From NCBI GenBank assembly GCA_035509315.1, contig DATJLS010000080.1, positions 1 through 64,000 on the forward strand: a DNA stretch of 64,000 nucleotides. The letters run 5' to 3'. Shown here piece by piece: positions 14,843-23,608 of this stretch. This DNA comes from JAKAWQ01 sp035509315. GTDB taxonomy: Bacteria; Pseudomonadota; Alphaproteobacteria; Acetobacterales; Acetobacteraceae. The notes under the pieces were generated by a model that saw only the letters and a list, made by a program, of their open reading frames with translations, made no database searches and was not told where the DNA came from. Numbering within the stretch: the stretch's first letter is position 1; every line of letters begins with the position of its first letter. The position numbers were made by a program, and so were the translations under genes.

Positions 14843-14863
14843 TGGCATGTCAGGCCGACGGGG

Positions 14864-15856
14864 ATGAAAATGGGACAGAGCGATGATTCGGTTATGAGAA
14901 ATTCACGGCGGCGGGCCAGCACCAGGCATTCTCGGCGAGGATGGGTGATCGGCGGCGTGCTGGCCATGCTCGCCATGGCATGGCTCGGCCACGCCAACGC
15001 CTTGGCCGCCGGGACGATCATCCATGCCGTCGGCATCGAGAACGAATATGCGGATGTCATCTCCCAGATCGGCGGCCAATATGTCCAGGTCGCCGCGATC
15101 GAGACCGACCCCAACACCGATCCCCACACATTCGAGGTGAGCCCAAAGGTCGCGCAGGAGATCGCTGCTTCCACACTCATCGTCAAGAATGGCCTGGGCT
15201 ACGATAGCTGGGCCGACAGGATCATCACGGCGGCGCCGAACGCCGGGCGCCGGGTGATCGACGCTCAGCAGCTTCTGGACCTGCCCGAGAACACGCCGAA
15301 CCCGCATCTATGGTACGATCCCAAAACGATGTCCGCAGTGGCGAAGGCAGTAGCGGCCGATCTCTCGGCACTCGAGCCGACGGAGACCGCATTTTTTCAG
15401 GCCAATGAAACGAAGTTCGACGACTCGTTGAAGGCCTGGCTCGCTTCCATGGCCTCGTTCAAGGCGCGCTATCGCGGCACACCGATCGCCGTGACCGAAC
15501 CGGTCGCCGACTATATGCTTCAGGCCGCCGGCTGCGATATTGCAACACCGTTCAGTCTCCAGGCGGCGATCATGAACGGCACCGACCCTTCTCCCCAGGA
15601 CGTGACCACCCAGAACACGCTCTTCAGCGGACATAAGGTGGAGGTGTTCGTCTATAACCAGCAGGTGACGGATTCCCTCACCCAGTCGTTCCTCACCCTC
15701 GCCAGGAGGAATGTCATTCCGATCGTTGGCGTCTATGAAACGATGCCGAACGGTTATCATTATCAGGCCTGGATGGTGGCGGAGGTTGAAGCCTTGCGGA
15801 AAGCGGTGACGGACAAGATCTCCACCGAGAAGCTTGCGGCGGGAAGCCGGCAGTGA
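14864..15856 (+). CDS. znuA: Zinc-type ABC transporter substrate-binding protein (cluster A-I)
   Basis: 330 residues; ATG 14870 or 14894 are alternative starts. The N-terminus has SRRGWVIGG followed by a hydrophobic segment ending ANALAAG, so it is exported, possibly by Tat because of the paired Arg. Metal-site landmarks are DPHTFEVSP (first His), NPHLWYDP (second His), the acid-bearing ITEPVADYML-like strand and the C-terminal GVYETMP region. The His-rich loop of many ZnuA proteins is missing. The binding protein delivers Zn2+ (or Mn2+) to the membrane permease; zinc is preferred because of the adjacent Zur-like operator. The stop overlaps the ATPase start. Confidence 0.87.
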   Translation: MKMGQSDDSVMRNSRRRASTRHSRRGWVIGGVLAMLAMAWLGHANALAAGTIIHAVGIENEYADVISQIGGQYVQVAAIETDPNTDPHTFEVSPKVAQEIAASTLIVKNGLGYDSWADRIITAAPNAGRRVIDAQQLLDLPENTPNPHLWYDPKTMSAVAKAVAADLSALEPTETAFFQANETKFDDSLKAWLASMASFKARYRGTPIAVTEPVADYMLQAAGCDIATPFSLQAAIMNGTDPSPQDVTTQNTLFSGHKVEVFVYNQQVTDSLTQSFLTLARRNVIPIVGVYETMPNGYHYQAWMVAEVEALRKAVTDKISTEKLAAGSRQ

Positions 15857-16749
15857 GGCATCCGGGGAGCGAGAGCGTGATGACCGAAGGTCTCAATCAC
15901 GCGGGAAAACAAATAGCGAGAGCGGGATACGTAAGCGAGAGCGAACACATCCCGCCCGAGGCGCTCGTTGTCGAGCGGCTGCGCGTCTCGTTCCCTGGCC
16001 GAATGATCCTCAATGAGGTGAGCTTCACGCTGCACGCCGGTGAGTTCTGCGGCCTCATCGGAACGAACGGCTCCGGCAAGACTACGCTCCTGCGCGCGAT
16101 CCTCGGTTTTCTCTCACCCGATTCGGGCACGATCAGAACCAGTCGCTCGATCGGCTATGTGCCGCAGAAAATCTCCCTCGATCCCGCCATGCCGTTGCGT
16201 GCGCGCGATGTCGTCGCGCTCGGCCTCGACGGTCATCGGCTTGGCCTGCCGTTCCCTTCGCGGGAACGACGCCGACGCGTCGATGAGATGCTGGAGTTCG
16301 TGGCCGCGGGAAGCTTCGCGGATCAGCGGATCGGCAATCTCTCCGGCGGTCAGCAGCAGCGGGTTCTCATCGCCCATGCGTTGGTCCGCCGCCCCCGGCT
16401 CCTGCTGCTCGACGAGCCGCTCGCCAATCTCGACATACGCGGGACTGCCGAGATCGTGACTTTGCTGCGCGAGCTTTCCACGGCGCAGGGAATTGCGGTT
16501 CTGCTCTCTGCTCACGACATGAACCCGCTGCTCCCGGCCACGGACCGAATCGTCTACCTCGCCAATGGCCGCGCCGCGAGCGGCAGGACGGCGGAGGTGA
16601 TCCGCACCGATGTCCTGAGCGCGCTCTATGGCTACCACATCGATGTCATCCGCGTTCACGGACGTGTCCTGGTCATCGCCGCCGATGCGCCCAGTGAGAT
16701 CGACACCGCCATCGAGACTCATCCCGCCCATGTCGCCCATGTTCCGTAA
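15853..16749 (+). CDS. znuC: Zinc-type ABC transporter ATP-binding protein
   Basis: 298 residues starting at GTG 15853 (GTGA overlap with znuA); ATG 15880 is an alternative. Walker A GTNGSGKTT, signature LSGGQQQRV and Walker B LLLLDEPLANLD are intact, with the H-loop in LLSAHDMN. The ATPase proper begins near residue 36 (LVVERLRV); the preceding about 30 residues are encoded by a dispersed palindromic repeat and have no counterpart in ordinary ZnuC proteins. It energises zinc uptake with the two downstream permeases. The C-terminal about 25 residues are unlike ZnuC and slightly His-rich. Confidence 0.88.
   Translation: MRHPGSESVMTEGLNHAGKQIARAGYVSESEHIPPEALVVERLRVSFPGRMILNEVSFTLHAGEFCGLIGTNGSGKTTLLRAILGFLSPDSGTIRTSRSIGYVPQKISLDPAMPLRARDVVALGLDGHRLGLPFPSRERRRRVDEMLEFVAAGSFADQRIGNLSGGQQQRVLIAHALVRRPRLLLLDEPLANLDIRGTAEIVTLLRELSTAQGIAVLLSAHDMNPLLPATDRIVYLANGRAASGRTAEVIRTDVLSALYGYHIDVIRVHGRVLVIAADAPSEIDTAIETHPAHVAHVP
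15877..15960. repeat. Dispersed palindromic repeat, copy 2, inside the ATPase reading frame
   Basis: This stretch aligns with 2879-2975: GATGACCGAAGGT, CTCAATCACGCGGGAAAACAA and AGCGGGAT are shared, and a GCGGGAT/ATCCCGC pair (15922-15928, 15949-15955) keeps the hairpin of copy 1. It lacks about 12 bases found in copy 1. It contributes in-frame codons for residues about 9-36 of the ATPase. Confidence 0.6.
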
Positions 16750-16767
16750 CCGGCTCCTTTCCGGCTC

Positions 16768-17655
16768 ATGCCATCCTGGCTCGCGCTGATCTTCGCGCCC
16801 GGCTTCTTCGCCAGCCCGCCGGTGCAGACGGCGATGATCGTCGGTGGCGGCGCGGCCATGGTCTCGGGCATCGTCGGCGTCTTCACCGTCATGCGCGGCC
16901 AATCCTTCGCCGGCCATGCTCTGGCCGATGTGAGCAGCGCCGGCGGGTCGGCCTCGTTCCTTCTCGGCATCAATCCACTGCTTGGTTTCTTAGGCATGGC
17001 GATTCTGGCCGCCGGAGGAACGGAGCTGGCGGGAACCCGCTTTGCCCGGGAGCGCGACCTCGTCACCGGCATCATGCTCGGCGCGGGCCTCGGCCTTGCA
17101 GCCCTGTTCCTCTATTTCGATGTGACCTCCAGGAGCACGACCGGGGCAGCGGTCACGGTCATGTTCGGCTCCATGTTCTCCATCCCGGCCTCCATCATTC
17201 CCTTGGCACTCGCCGTCGGCGCCACGGCACTCGGGATCAGCGTGCTCTTCTATCGCCCGTTGCTTCTCGCCTCCCTCTCTCCGGACCTCGCCGAGGTGCA
17301 GGGCGTTCGCGTACGGATGACCGGGCTTCTGCACCTGCTGGTGCTGGCGTTCGCCGTCTCTCTCTCGGCGATGACCGTCGGCGCCATTCTCTCCACGGCC
17401 TTGCTGATCGGGCCGGCGGCCACGGCGCTGCGGCTCGCGAAGCATCCGGGCCAGGCAATCGCCCTTGCCATGCTGATCGGCGTCATCGCGACATGGGGCG
17501 GGATTCTTCTCGCCTATGACAGCTTCTCCTGGACACGGGGCCATGGCTGGCCGGTAAGCTTCTTCATCGTCTCCCTCATCTTCGCGTTCTACCTCGCCAG
17601 CGCCCCTCCCGAAGGCGGACGAAAGCGAAGCCGGATAGCAGAGGCCGGGCGCTGA
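16768..17655 (+). CDS. znuB: Zinc-type ABC transporter permease 1
   Basis: 295 residues, about 8 hydrophobic helices. The ABC-3 family pattern is clear: GGGAAMVSGIVGVFTVMRGQSFAGHALADVSSAG-type region near the N-terminus and RMTGLLHLLVLAFAVSLSAMTVG with LLIGPAATALRLA near the C-terminus. It forms the inner-membrane channel. A second, different ABC-3 permease follows two bases later, so the pore is probably a heterodimer rather than the ZnuB homodimer. The short C-terminal tail is basic (GGRKRSR). Confidence 0.87.
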   Translation: MPSWLALIFAPGFFASPPVQTAMIVGGGAAMVSGIVGVFTVMRGQSFAGHALADVSSAGGSASFLLGINPLLGFLGMAILAAGGTELAGTRFARERDLVTGIMLGAGLGLAALFLYFDVTSRSTTGAAVTVMFGSMFSIPASIIPLALAVGATALGISVLFYRPLLLASLSPDLAEVQGVRVRMTGLLHLLVLAFAVSLSAMTVGAILSTALLIGPAATALRLAKHPGQAIALAMLIGVIATWGGILLAYDSFSWTRGHGWPVSFFIVSLIFAFYLASAPPEGGRKRSRIAEAGR

Positions 17656-17657
17656 CG

Positions 17658-18476
17658 ATGTTTTCGAGCTTCATGATCAATGCCTGGATCGTCGCCACTT
17701 TGGTTGCCGTGGTTGCCGGCATCGTTGGGTTCTTCGTCGTGCTCCGTGGCTCGTCCTTCGCGGCGCACGCTTTGCCTCTCGGCACTTTTCCTGGCGCCGC
17801 TGCAGCGAATCTCCTCGGCATCAATCCGCTTTTCGGCCTGATCCTGTTCGCCGGCCTCGGTGTCGTCGGCACCAGCCAGCTCGGCCGCCGCGGCCGCCAC
17901 GAGGTCGCGACGGCGCTCACTCTCGTGATGCTGCTCGGCCTCGGGACTTTGTTCTTGAGTCTCAGCCGGGAATATTCACAAAGCGTCTATGCCCTGCTCT
18001 TCGGGGAGGTGCTCGGTGTCAGCACAAGCGACATCGCACCCATCGCCGTCATGAGCGTCGTGGCGATCGGGGCCACCTTCCTGCTGTTCCGTCCGCTCCT
18101 GCTCAGCGCGATCTCGCCTGAACTTGGCGAAGCCAGAGGCGTCTCCGCCCGCCATATGGAACTCTCGTTCCTGGCAATCCTGGCCTTCGCCACCTCCATG
18201 GCCCTGCCGGTCGTGGGCGCGCTGCTGGTCTTCAGCCTGATGGTCGGCCCGGCGGCGGCCGCGCGCGCCATGACGGACCAGCCCGTCCGTGCCATGCTGC
18301 TTTCGGTCGGCATCTCGCTGCTGACCGTGTGGGCTGCGATCAGTCTTTCCTATCTTTCCGACTGGCCCGTGGGATTCTTCGTCGGCAGCATCGGCGCGCT
18401 TTCCTATGCAATCGGGCGCGTCTGGGGGCGGAGCGGCGGCGTGCGGCTCCCGTGCCCTGTGCCGGAATCGGCCTAA
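17658..18476 (+). CDS. Zinc-type ABC transporter permease 2
   Basis: 272 residues, about 8 hydrophobic helices. It shares the ABC-3 permease layout with the upstream gene: GIVGFFVVLRGSSFAAHALPLG near the start, ARHMELSFLAILAFATSMALPVVGALLVFS and LMVGPAAAARAM near the end. The sequence differs clearly from permease 1, so this is an old duplication. It starts two bases after the upstream stop and ends four bases into the convergent sugar-acid kinase gene. Confidence 0.87.
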   Translation: MFSSFMINAWIVATLVAVVAGIVGFFVVLRGSSFAAHALPLGTFPGAAAANLLGINPLFGLILFAGLGVVGTSQLGRRGRHEVATALTLVMLLGLGTLFLSLSREYSQSVYALLFGEVLGVSTSDIAPIAVMSVVAIGATFLLFRPLLLSAISPELGEARGVSARHMELSFLAILAFATSMALPVVGALLVFSLMVGPAAAARAMTDQPVRAMLLSVGISLLTVWAAISLSYLSDWPVGFFVGSIGALSYAIGRVWGRSGGVRLPCPVPESA

Positions 18477-19561
18477 GTCAACGCATCCATCCTTGATTGC
18501 GTGATGATCTCTGCGAGCAGGTCCGGCGCGCCGAACGCGCCGGATTTCGAGATTACCTCCGTTCCGTCCCAAATCCCGCCAGAGAGGCGTGAGCGAGGAA
18601 TCCCGGGGGCATACTCCGCCCTCACCTCCAGTGCCTGCGCACCGAGAAAAGTGCAGACCGCACGCAGCGTTTCCCCGCCGCAAATGAAAAGCGTACTCGG
18701 CGGGTCAAGTTTCTTCAAAATTTCACCAAAGAGAGTGCCGATCCTTGCTGCCGCCTCACCGCGCCCGGTCTCTGCGGGAAGTGAAACGGTGATGACCAGA
18801 GCCCGGTCGCGTTCGAGGCGGCGGATGATCCCGTTGTGCGCGCCGGGATCAACCGGGGTGGTGAGGGGCAGATGCCACAAAGCGGCATTCCGCACTTGCC
18901 CCAGCGAGACCGGATGATCGGTGCCGATGAGCGCGAGCAGCGGTGGCCTTATCACACGCTCGACCGGGGGCGGGGTGCCCGCCAGCGCCGCCGCGAGCCC
19001 GGCAGCGCCGCACCACAGGACACGGCCCGGCAAGACTCGTCCGGCGCTGACGATGCGGGAAAGATCTTCCTCGCTCTCGGCGTCCCAGAGGCTCATCCCA
19101 TACGGCGCGGCCGCGCCCGGCCGCATCACAGTGGCCGCAAGCAAAGACGCCAAATCCAGCCCGACAATCTGGTAAGCGCCCTGGCCCGGCGGCCGCCACC
19201 ATTGCCGCCCGCCGCTTGTGATGCGGGATTGCGCCGGGAAAGCCGGGGCAATGATCGCGTGATCGAACCCCCCTGCTTCGTGGCAGGCCCGAACGGCCTC
19301 CGCCGGGTATCCTCGCAGCAGGCTGTCGAGCTTGAGGTAGCCGAGATCCGCATCGCGCAGGCGATGGGCGAGGAGGCGCATTCGCGCTTCCGCCTTGGCC
19401 GGCGGCAGCTCGCGCGTGCCCGCATCCATGGCGATGCTGCCGGCCTGCTGCGGCGCGAGGGGCTCGTCCCAGATCACGGGCAGCCGACCGGAGAGCGGCA
19501 GGAACTGGACGGCGGAATCGAGCGCACCCGTGAGATCGTCAGCAAGCAGACTGAGTTTCAT
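18473..19561 (-). CDS. Four-carbon acid sugar kinase family protein (DUF1537)
   Basis: 362 residues; ATG follows GGGAGAGGAAGC. The N-terminus MKLSLLADDLTGALDSAVQF is the DUF1537 N-terminal signature (ADDLTGA), and the C-terminal nucleotide-binding domain has FICGGETLRAV and KSGAFGAPDLLAEI (KxGxFG). Members such as OtnK, DtnK and LtnD partners phosphorylate 4-carbon sugar acids (3-oxo-tetronates). No tetronate dehydrogenase or aldolase partner lies next to it, so its pathway is unclear. It is divergent from the phosphoketolase gene 161 bases away. Confidence 0.85.
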   Translation of the reverse strand: MKLSLLADDLTGALDSAVQFLPLSGRLPVIWDEPLAPQQAGSIAMDAGTRELPPAKAEARMRLLAHRLRDADLGYLKLDSLLRGYPAEAVRACHEAGGFDHAIIAPAFPAQSRITSGGRQWWRPPGQGAYQIVGLDLASLLAATVMRPGAAAPYGMSLWDAESEEDLSRIVSAGRVLPGRVLWCGAAGLAAALAGTPPPVERVIRPPLLALIGTDHPVSLGQVRNAALWHLPLTTPVDPGAHNGIIRRLERDRALVITVSLPAETGRGEAAARIGTLFGEILKKLDPPSTLFICGGETLRAVCTFLGAQALEVRAEYAPGIPRSRLSGGIWDGTEVISKSGAFGAPDLLAEIITQSRMDALT

Positions 19562-19722
19562 AATGCTTCCTCTCCCGGCGAGGCGGCGCCGTCGACCTCG
19601 TCCGACCATCCCGTCTCCGGCCACATTGATCTAAAACATATGCCCATAGAACAAATCCGCTCACGCTTCGTTCGAAGGGGCGGAGCGGTGGCGGCCGCAC
19701 GCCCAAGCCAAGGAGGGGGAGA

Positions 19723-22131
19723 ATGACCGATCGCGACACGCTCCACACGCCAGAGGGCCCACTCTCAGCCGAGATGCTGAGGCTGATCGATGCCTATTGG
19801 CGGGCGGCGAATTATCTCTCGGTCGGGCAGATCTATCTCTTGGACAATCCGTTGCTGCGCGAACCGCTCCGAAAGGAGCACATCAAGCCGCGGTTGCTCG
19901 GCCATTGGGGAACGACGCCGGGCCTCAATTTTCTCTATGCCCACATCAATCGCCTCATCAAGGCGCATGACCTCGATGCGATCTTCGTCACCGGGCCCGG
20001 TCATGGCGGGCCGGGGCTGGTCGCCAACACCTATCTCGAAGGCACCTACAGCGAGATCTATCCGCAGATTTCCGCGAACGAGGAGGGGATGAAGCTGCTC
20101 TTCACGCAGTTCTCCTTCCCCGGCGGCGTGCCGAGCCATGTCGCGCCGGAGACACCGGGATCGATCCACGAAGGCGGAGAACTCGGTTACTCGCTCCTGC
20201 ACGCCTATGGCGCGGTGTTCGACAGCCCCGATCTTCTCGCCTGCTGCGTCATCGGCGATGGCGAGGCCGAGACCGGCGCACTCGCCACAAGCTGGCATTC
20301 CAACAAGTTCCTCAATCCGGCACGGGACGGCGCGGTCCTGCCGATCCTCCACCTCAACGGCTACAAGATCGCCAATCCCACCGTCCTCGCGCGGATCAGC
20401 GAGAAGGAGCTCACTCATCTCCTGCTCGGCTATGGCTACCAGCCCCATTTCGTCTCCGGCCATGAGCCCGCGATCATGCACCAGCTGATGGCTGCGACGC
20501 TCGATCAGGTGATCGCGGATATCCACGCAATCCAGCAGAGTGCCCGCGCCACGGGCTTCAAAGAGCGGCCGGCCTGGCCGATGATCGTGCTCCGCTCGCC
20601 CAAGGGCTGGACCGGCCCGCACGAGGTCGATGGCAAGCAAGTGGAGGGCACGTTTCGTGCCCACCAGGTTCCGCTCGGCGAGGTGCGCACCAATCCCGAG
20701 CATCTCGGCATGCTCGAGGAATGGATGCGGAGTTACCGCCCCGAGGAGCTCTTCGATGAAGCGGGCACGATCCGTGCCGAGATCGCTGCACTCGCCCCCG
20801 CGGGTGAGCGGAGGATGGGTGCCAATCCGCATGCCAATGGCGGCCTGCTCCTCAAGGATCTCTCGCTCCCGAATTTTCGCGACTATGCCGTCAATGTCCC
20901 TGAGCCGGGAGCCGTCGAAGCCGAAGCCACGAGGGTCGCTGGCGGATTCCTGCGTGATGTCATGCGGCAAAACGCGGCGGCGAAGAATTTCCGCGTCATG
21001 GGACCCGACGAGACGGCCTCCAACCGGCTAAGCGCCCTCTTCGAGGTCACGAACCGGGTCTCCACGGCCGAGATCAGGCCCGATGACGATCATATCGCGC
21101 CCGACGGCCGGGTCATGGAGGTCTTGAGCGAGCATCTCTGCCAGGGTTGGCTTGAAGGCTACCTGTTGACCGGGCGGCATGGCTTCTTCTCATGCTACGA
21201 AGCTTTCATCCACATTATCGATTCGATGTTCAACCAGCACGCCAAATGGCTGAAGGTGACACGCGCGATTCCCTGGCGGAGGCCGATCGCCTCGCTCAAC
21301 TATCTGCTGACAAGCCATGTCTGGCGCCAGGACCATAACGGCTTCAGCCATCAGGACCCTGGCTTTCTCGATCATATCGCCAACAAGAAATCGGACCTGG
21401 TGCGCATCTATCTGCCGCCCGATGCGAACACGCTGCTCTCGGTCGTCGATCATTGCCTGCGCAGCCGCGACTATGTGAACGTGATCGTCGCCGGCAAGCA
21501 GCCGGAGCTGCAATGGCTGGATATGGAGGAAGCCGCACGGCATTGCGCCGCGGGCCTCGGCATCTGGACCTGGGCGAGCAACGACGCAGGGACGGAGCCG
21601 GATGTCGTCATGGCCTGCGCGGGCGATGTGCCCACGCTCGAAACGCTCGCCGCCGTCGATCTTCTACGCGCGCACGTGCCGGATCTTCGCATTCGTGTCG
21701 TCAACGTGGTCGATCTCATGACGCTCGAGCCGCCGAGCGTGCATCCCCACGGCATTCCCGACCCGCTGTTCGATTCGATCTTCACGCCCGACAGGCCAGT
21801 GATCTTCGCCTTCCACGGCTACCCTACGCTTATCCATCGGCTGATCTATCGCCGCAGTATGCCCGAGCGTTTCCACGTCCATGGCTATCGCGAGGAAGGC
21901 ACGACAACGACCCCGTTCGACATGACGGTGCGCAACCAGCTCGACCGGTTTCACCTCGCCGCCGACGTGATCGAGCGCATCCCGCGCCTCGTCGGCATTA
22001 CCGCGCATGCACGGCAATCCATCCGCGACCGGCTGCTCGATCACCAGCGCTATGTCCGCCGCTACGGCGAGGACATGCCCGAGATCCGGAACTGGCGCTG
22101 GGGGAAGCGGCAATCTAAATCTGTATCGTAA
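19723..22131 (+). CDS. xfp: Phosphoketolase (xylulose-5-phosphate/fructose-6-phosphate)
   Basis: 802 residues, the usual length. Strong AAGGAGGGGGAGA ribosome site. It begins with the family pattern YWRAANYLSVGQIYL and HIKPRLLGHWGTTPGLNFLY; thiamine diphosphate binding is shown by GDGEAETGALATSWHSNKF, and GPGHGGPG and RSPKGWTGP are further signatures. The enzyme cleaves xylulose 5-phosphate (and often fructose 6-phosphate) with phosphate to acetyl phosphate plus glyceraldehyde 3-phosphate or erythrose 4-phosphate. Acetate kinase or phosphotransacetylase, frequent neighbours, are not in the window. Phosphoketolase pathways are well known in acetic acid bacteria. Confidence 0.95.
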   Translation: MTDRDTLHTPEGPLSAEMLRLIDAYWRAANYLSVGQIYLLDNPLLREPLRKEHIKPRLLGHWGTTPGLNFLYAHINRLIKAHDLDAIFVTGPGHGGPGLVANTYLEGTYSEIYPQISANEEGMKLLFTQFSFPGGVPSHVAPETPGSIHEGGELGYSLLHAYGAVFDSPDLLACCVIGDGEAETGALATSWHSNKFLNPARDGAVLPILHLNGYKIANPTVLARISEKELTHLLLGYGYQPHFVSGHEPAIMHQLMAATLDQVIADIHAIQQSARATGFKERPAWPMIVLRSPKGWTGPHEVDGKQVEGTFRAHQVPLGEVRTNPEHLGMLEEWMRSYRPEELFDEAGTIRAEIAALAPAGERRMGANPHANGGLLLKDLSLPNFRDYAVNVPEPGAVEAEATRVAGGFLRDVMRQNAAAKNFRVMGPDETASNRLSALFEVTNRVSTAEIRPDDDHIAPDGRVMEVLSEHLCQGWLEGYLLTGRHGFFSCYEAFIHIIDSMFNQHAKWLKVTRAIPWRRPIASLNYLLTSHVWRQDHNGFSHQDPGFLDHIANKKSDLVRIYLPPDANTLLSVVDHCLRSRDYVNVIVAGKQPELQWLDMEEAARHCAAGLGIWTWASNDAGTEPDVVMACAGDVPTLETLAAVDLLRAHVPDLRIRVVNVVDLMTLEPPSVHPHGIPDPLFDSIFTPDRPVIFAFHGYPTLIHRLIYRRSMPERFHVHGYREEGTTTTPFDMTVRNQLDRFHLAADVIERIPRLVGITAHARQSIRDRLLDHQRYVRRYGEDMPEIRNWRWGKRQSKSVS

Positions 22132-22158
22132 TGATATGCGGTCGTGCCGGCGGATCTT

Positions 22159-23520
22159 TCAGGTCGGTTCGATGAAGGAGAGCGGCACCCGAGCAAGGGC
22201 GGGACGGGCGAGGAGCAACGCCGTGCCCAGCGCGAGATAGACGATCACGACATAGGGCCAGAGATTGCCGGGGTAGGGAGGCACCGGATAGACTGAGTTG
22301 TAGAGCGGCCAGAGCAGGATGATCGTGCCTGCGGCGCCGAGCGCAACCCCGAGCGATCTCTGTGTGCGCGCCGCTTCCGCTGCTTCCGCGCCGGTCACCG
22401 CCATATAGACGAGAATGAGCGATAGCGTGCCGATGGTGCCCATGTCGCCGTAATAGTTGCCCGCGCCGACGAACGGTGCCCAGGCGACAACCCCCGCGAT
22501 CATCAGCACGCCGAGGCTCAGCACCGCGGCCCCGGGTGTGCCGTGCTGCGGATGCGCCACCCCAAGCGCCGGCACGAGCCCAGCGCGGCCCAGCGCGAAC
22601 AGCATCCGCGCCGCGGCACTGAGGCACCCGAGCACACAGGAGAAGGCGGATATTGCCGCGGCGAGATCGAGCACCGTTGCAAACCCGCGCGAGCCGAATT
22701 TCAGGGCGAGCGTATTGAGCGGCGCGCTGTCCCCGGCCAGCGCCTTCATGTTCCCGAGGCCGAAGCCCACCACCTGCACGTAGGAGGCGAAGACATAGAA
22801 GATGCCGGCCAGGATCACGGTCCCAAGGACCGCGATCGGCACCGCCCGGTACGGGTCCCCGGTCTCCTCGCCCAAGGTGGCGGCACCCTCGAATCCGGCG
22901 AAGGAGAGCACCGCGAATACCATTGCATACCCGATGCCGGACCACCCGAATTGGGCATCCGGCATCAAGGGCGCGGCCGAGAGCCCGCCTTTCGCGTTTA
23001 CCGCCGTAAGCACGGCTACGCCGAGCACGATGATCGCGAGCACGGACACAGCCTCCAGCGCCAGCATCAGCCGCGCGGCAACGCGCATGTTGCGGTAGGC
23101 AAACAGAATTGAGACCAGGACGGCCGCGACACTGACCGCGACCCACAAGCCTGGCAGCGCGATCTTGCCGTTTTCCAGCGCCGCGTCGATGAAATTCCCG
23201 ACCAGGACGGCGGTGCCGCTGCCATAGACGAGATAAGTGAGCAGCAGCGCCCAGCCCGTGATGAAACCCGCCCGCGCGCCGAACTGCCGCGTGATATAGG
23301 CATAGGCGGAGCCCGCATGCGCCACGCGCCGCGCGAAAGCGACGAAGGAAAGCCCGACGATCGCCAGCGCCACCGTGCCGATGGCGAAAGCGAGCGGTGC
23401 CGCGGTGCCGGCCGCACCCACAGCGAGCGTCACGTTGAAGGCCATCGCCATGGTCGGCGCGATGATTGAGAGAGAAAGGCCGACTGCCTCGATCAGACCC
23501 AGATTGCGCCGCAGCGCCAT
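22159..23520 (-). CDS. APC-family amino acid permease
   Basis: 453 residues; ATG preceded by GGGGGGAAATC. About 12 helices. The start NLGLIEAVGLSLSIIAPTMAMAFN and the helix 3-4 region HAGSAYAYITRQFGARAGFITGW are the usual APC superfamily landmarks, and SFAGFEGAATLGEETGDPYRAVP in helix 6 is a substrate-site region of this group. It is a proton- or exchange-coupled amino acid transporter of the inner membrane; the substrate is not evident. It lies downstream of mprF on the same strand with an 88-base gap, so it may have its own promoter. Confidence 0.88.
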   Translation of the reverse strand: MALRRNLGLIEAVGLSLSIIAPTMAMAFNVTLAVGAAGTAAPLAFAIGTVALAIVGLSFVAFARRVAHAGSAYAYITRQFGARAGFITGWALLLTYLVYGSGTAVLVGNFIDAALENGKIALPGLWVAVSVAAVLVSILFAYRNMRVAARLMLALEAVSVLAIIVLGVAVLTAVNAKGGLSAAPLMPDAQFGWSGIGYAMVFAVLSFAGFEGAATLGEETGDPYRAVPIAVLGTVILAGIFYVFASYVQVVGFGLGNMKALAGDSAPLNTLALKFGSRGFATVLDLAAAISAFSCVLGCLSAAARMLFALGRAGLVPALGVAHPQHGTPGAAVLSLGVLMIAGVVAWAPFVGAGNYYGDMGTIGTLSLILVYMAVTGAEAAEAARTQRSLGVALGAAGTIILLWPLYNSVYPVPPYPGNLWPYVVIVYLALGTALLLARPALARVPLSFIEPT

Positions 23521-23608
23521 AACGATTTCCCCCCGCGTTTCAATTGTCTCAGGGACAAGTTTATACCCTCCTCGTAATGAGGGGGATGGAAACTGCTTCC
23601 GCCCGGTC

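Noticed and set aside
23566..23583. CCCTC/GAGGG stem as terminator of mprF
   Set aside because: Only five pairs and no U-run on the transcribed strand.
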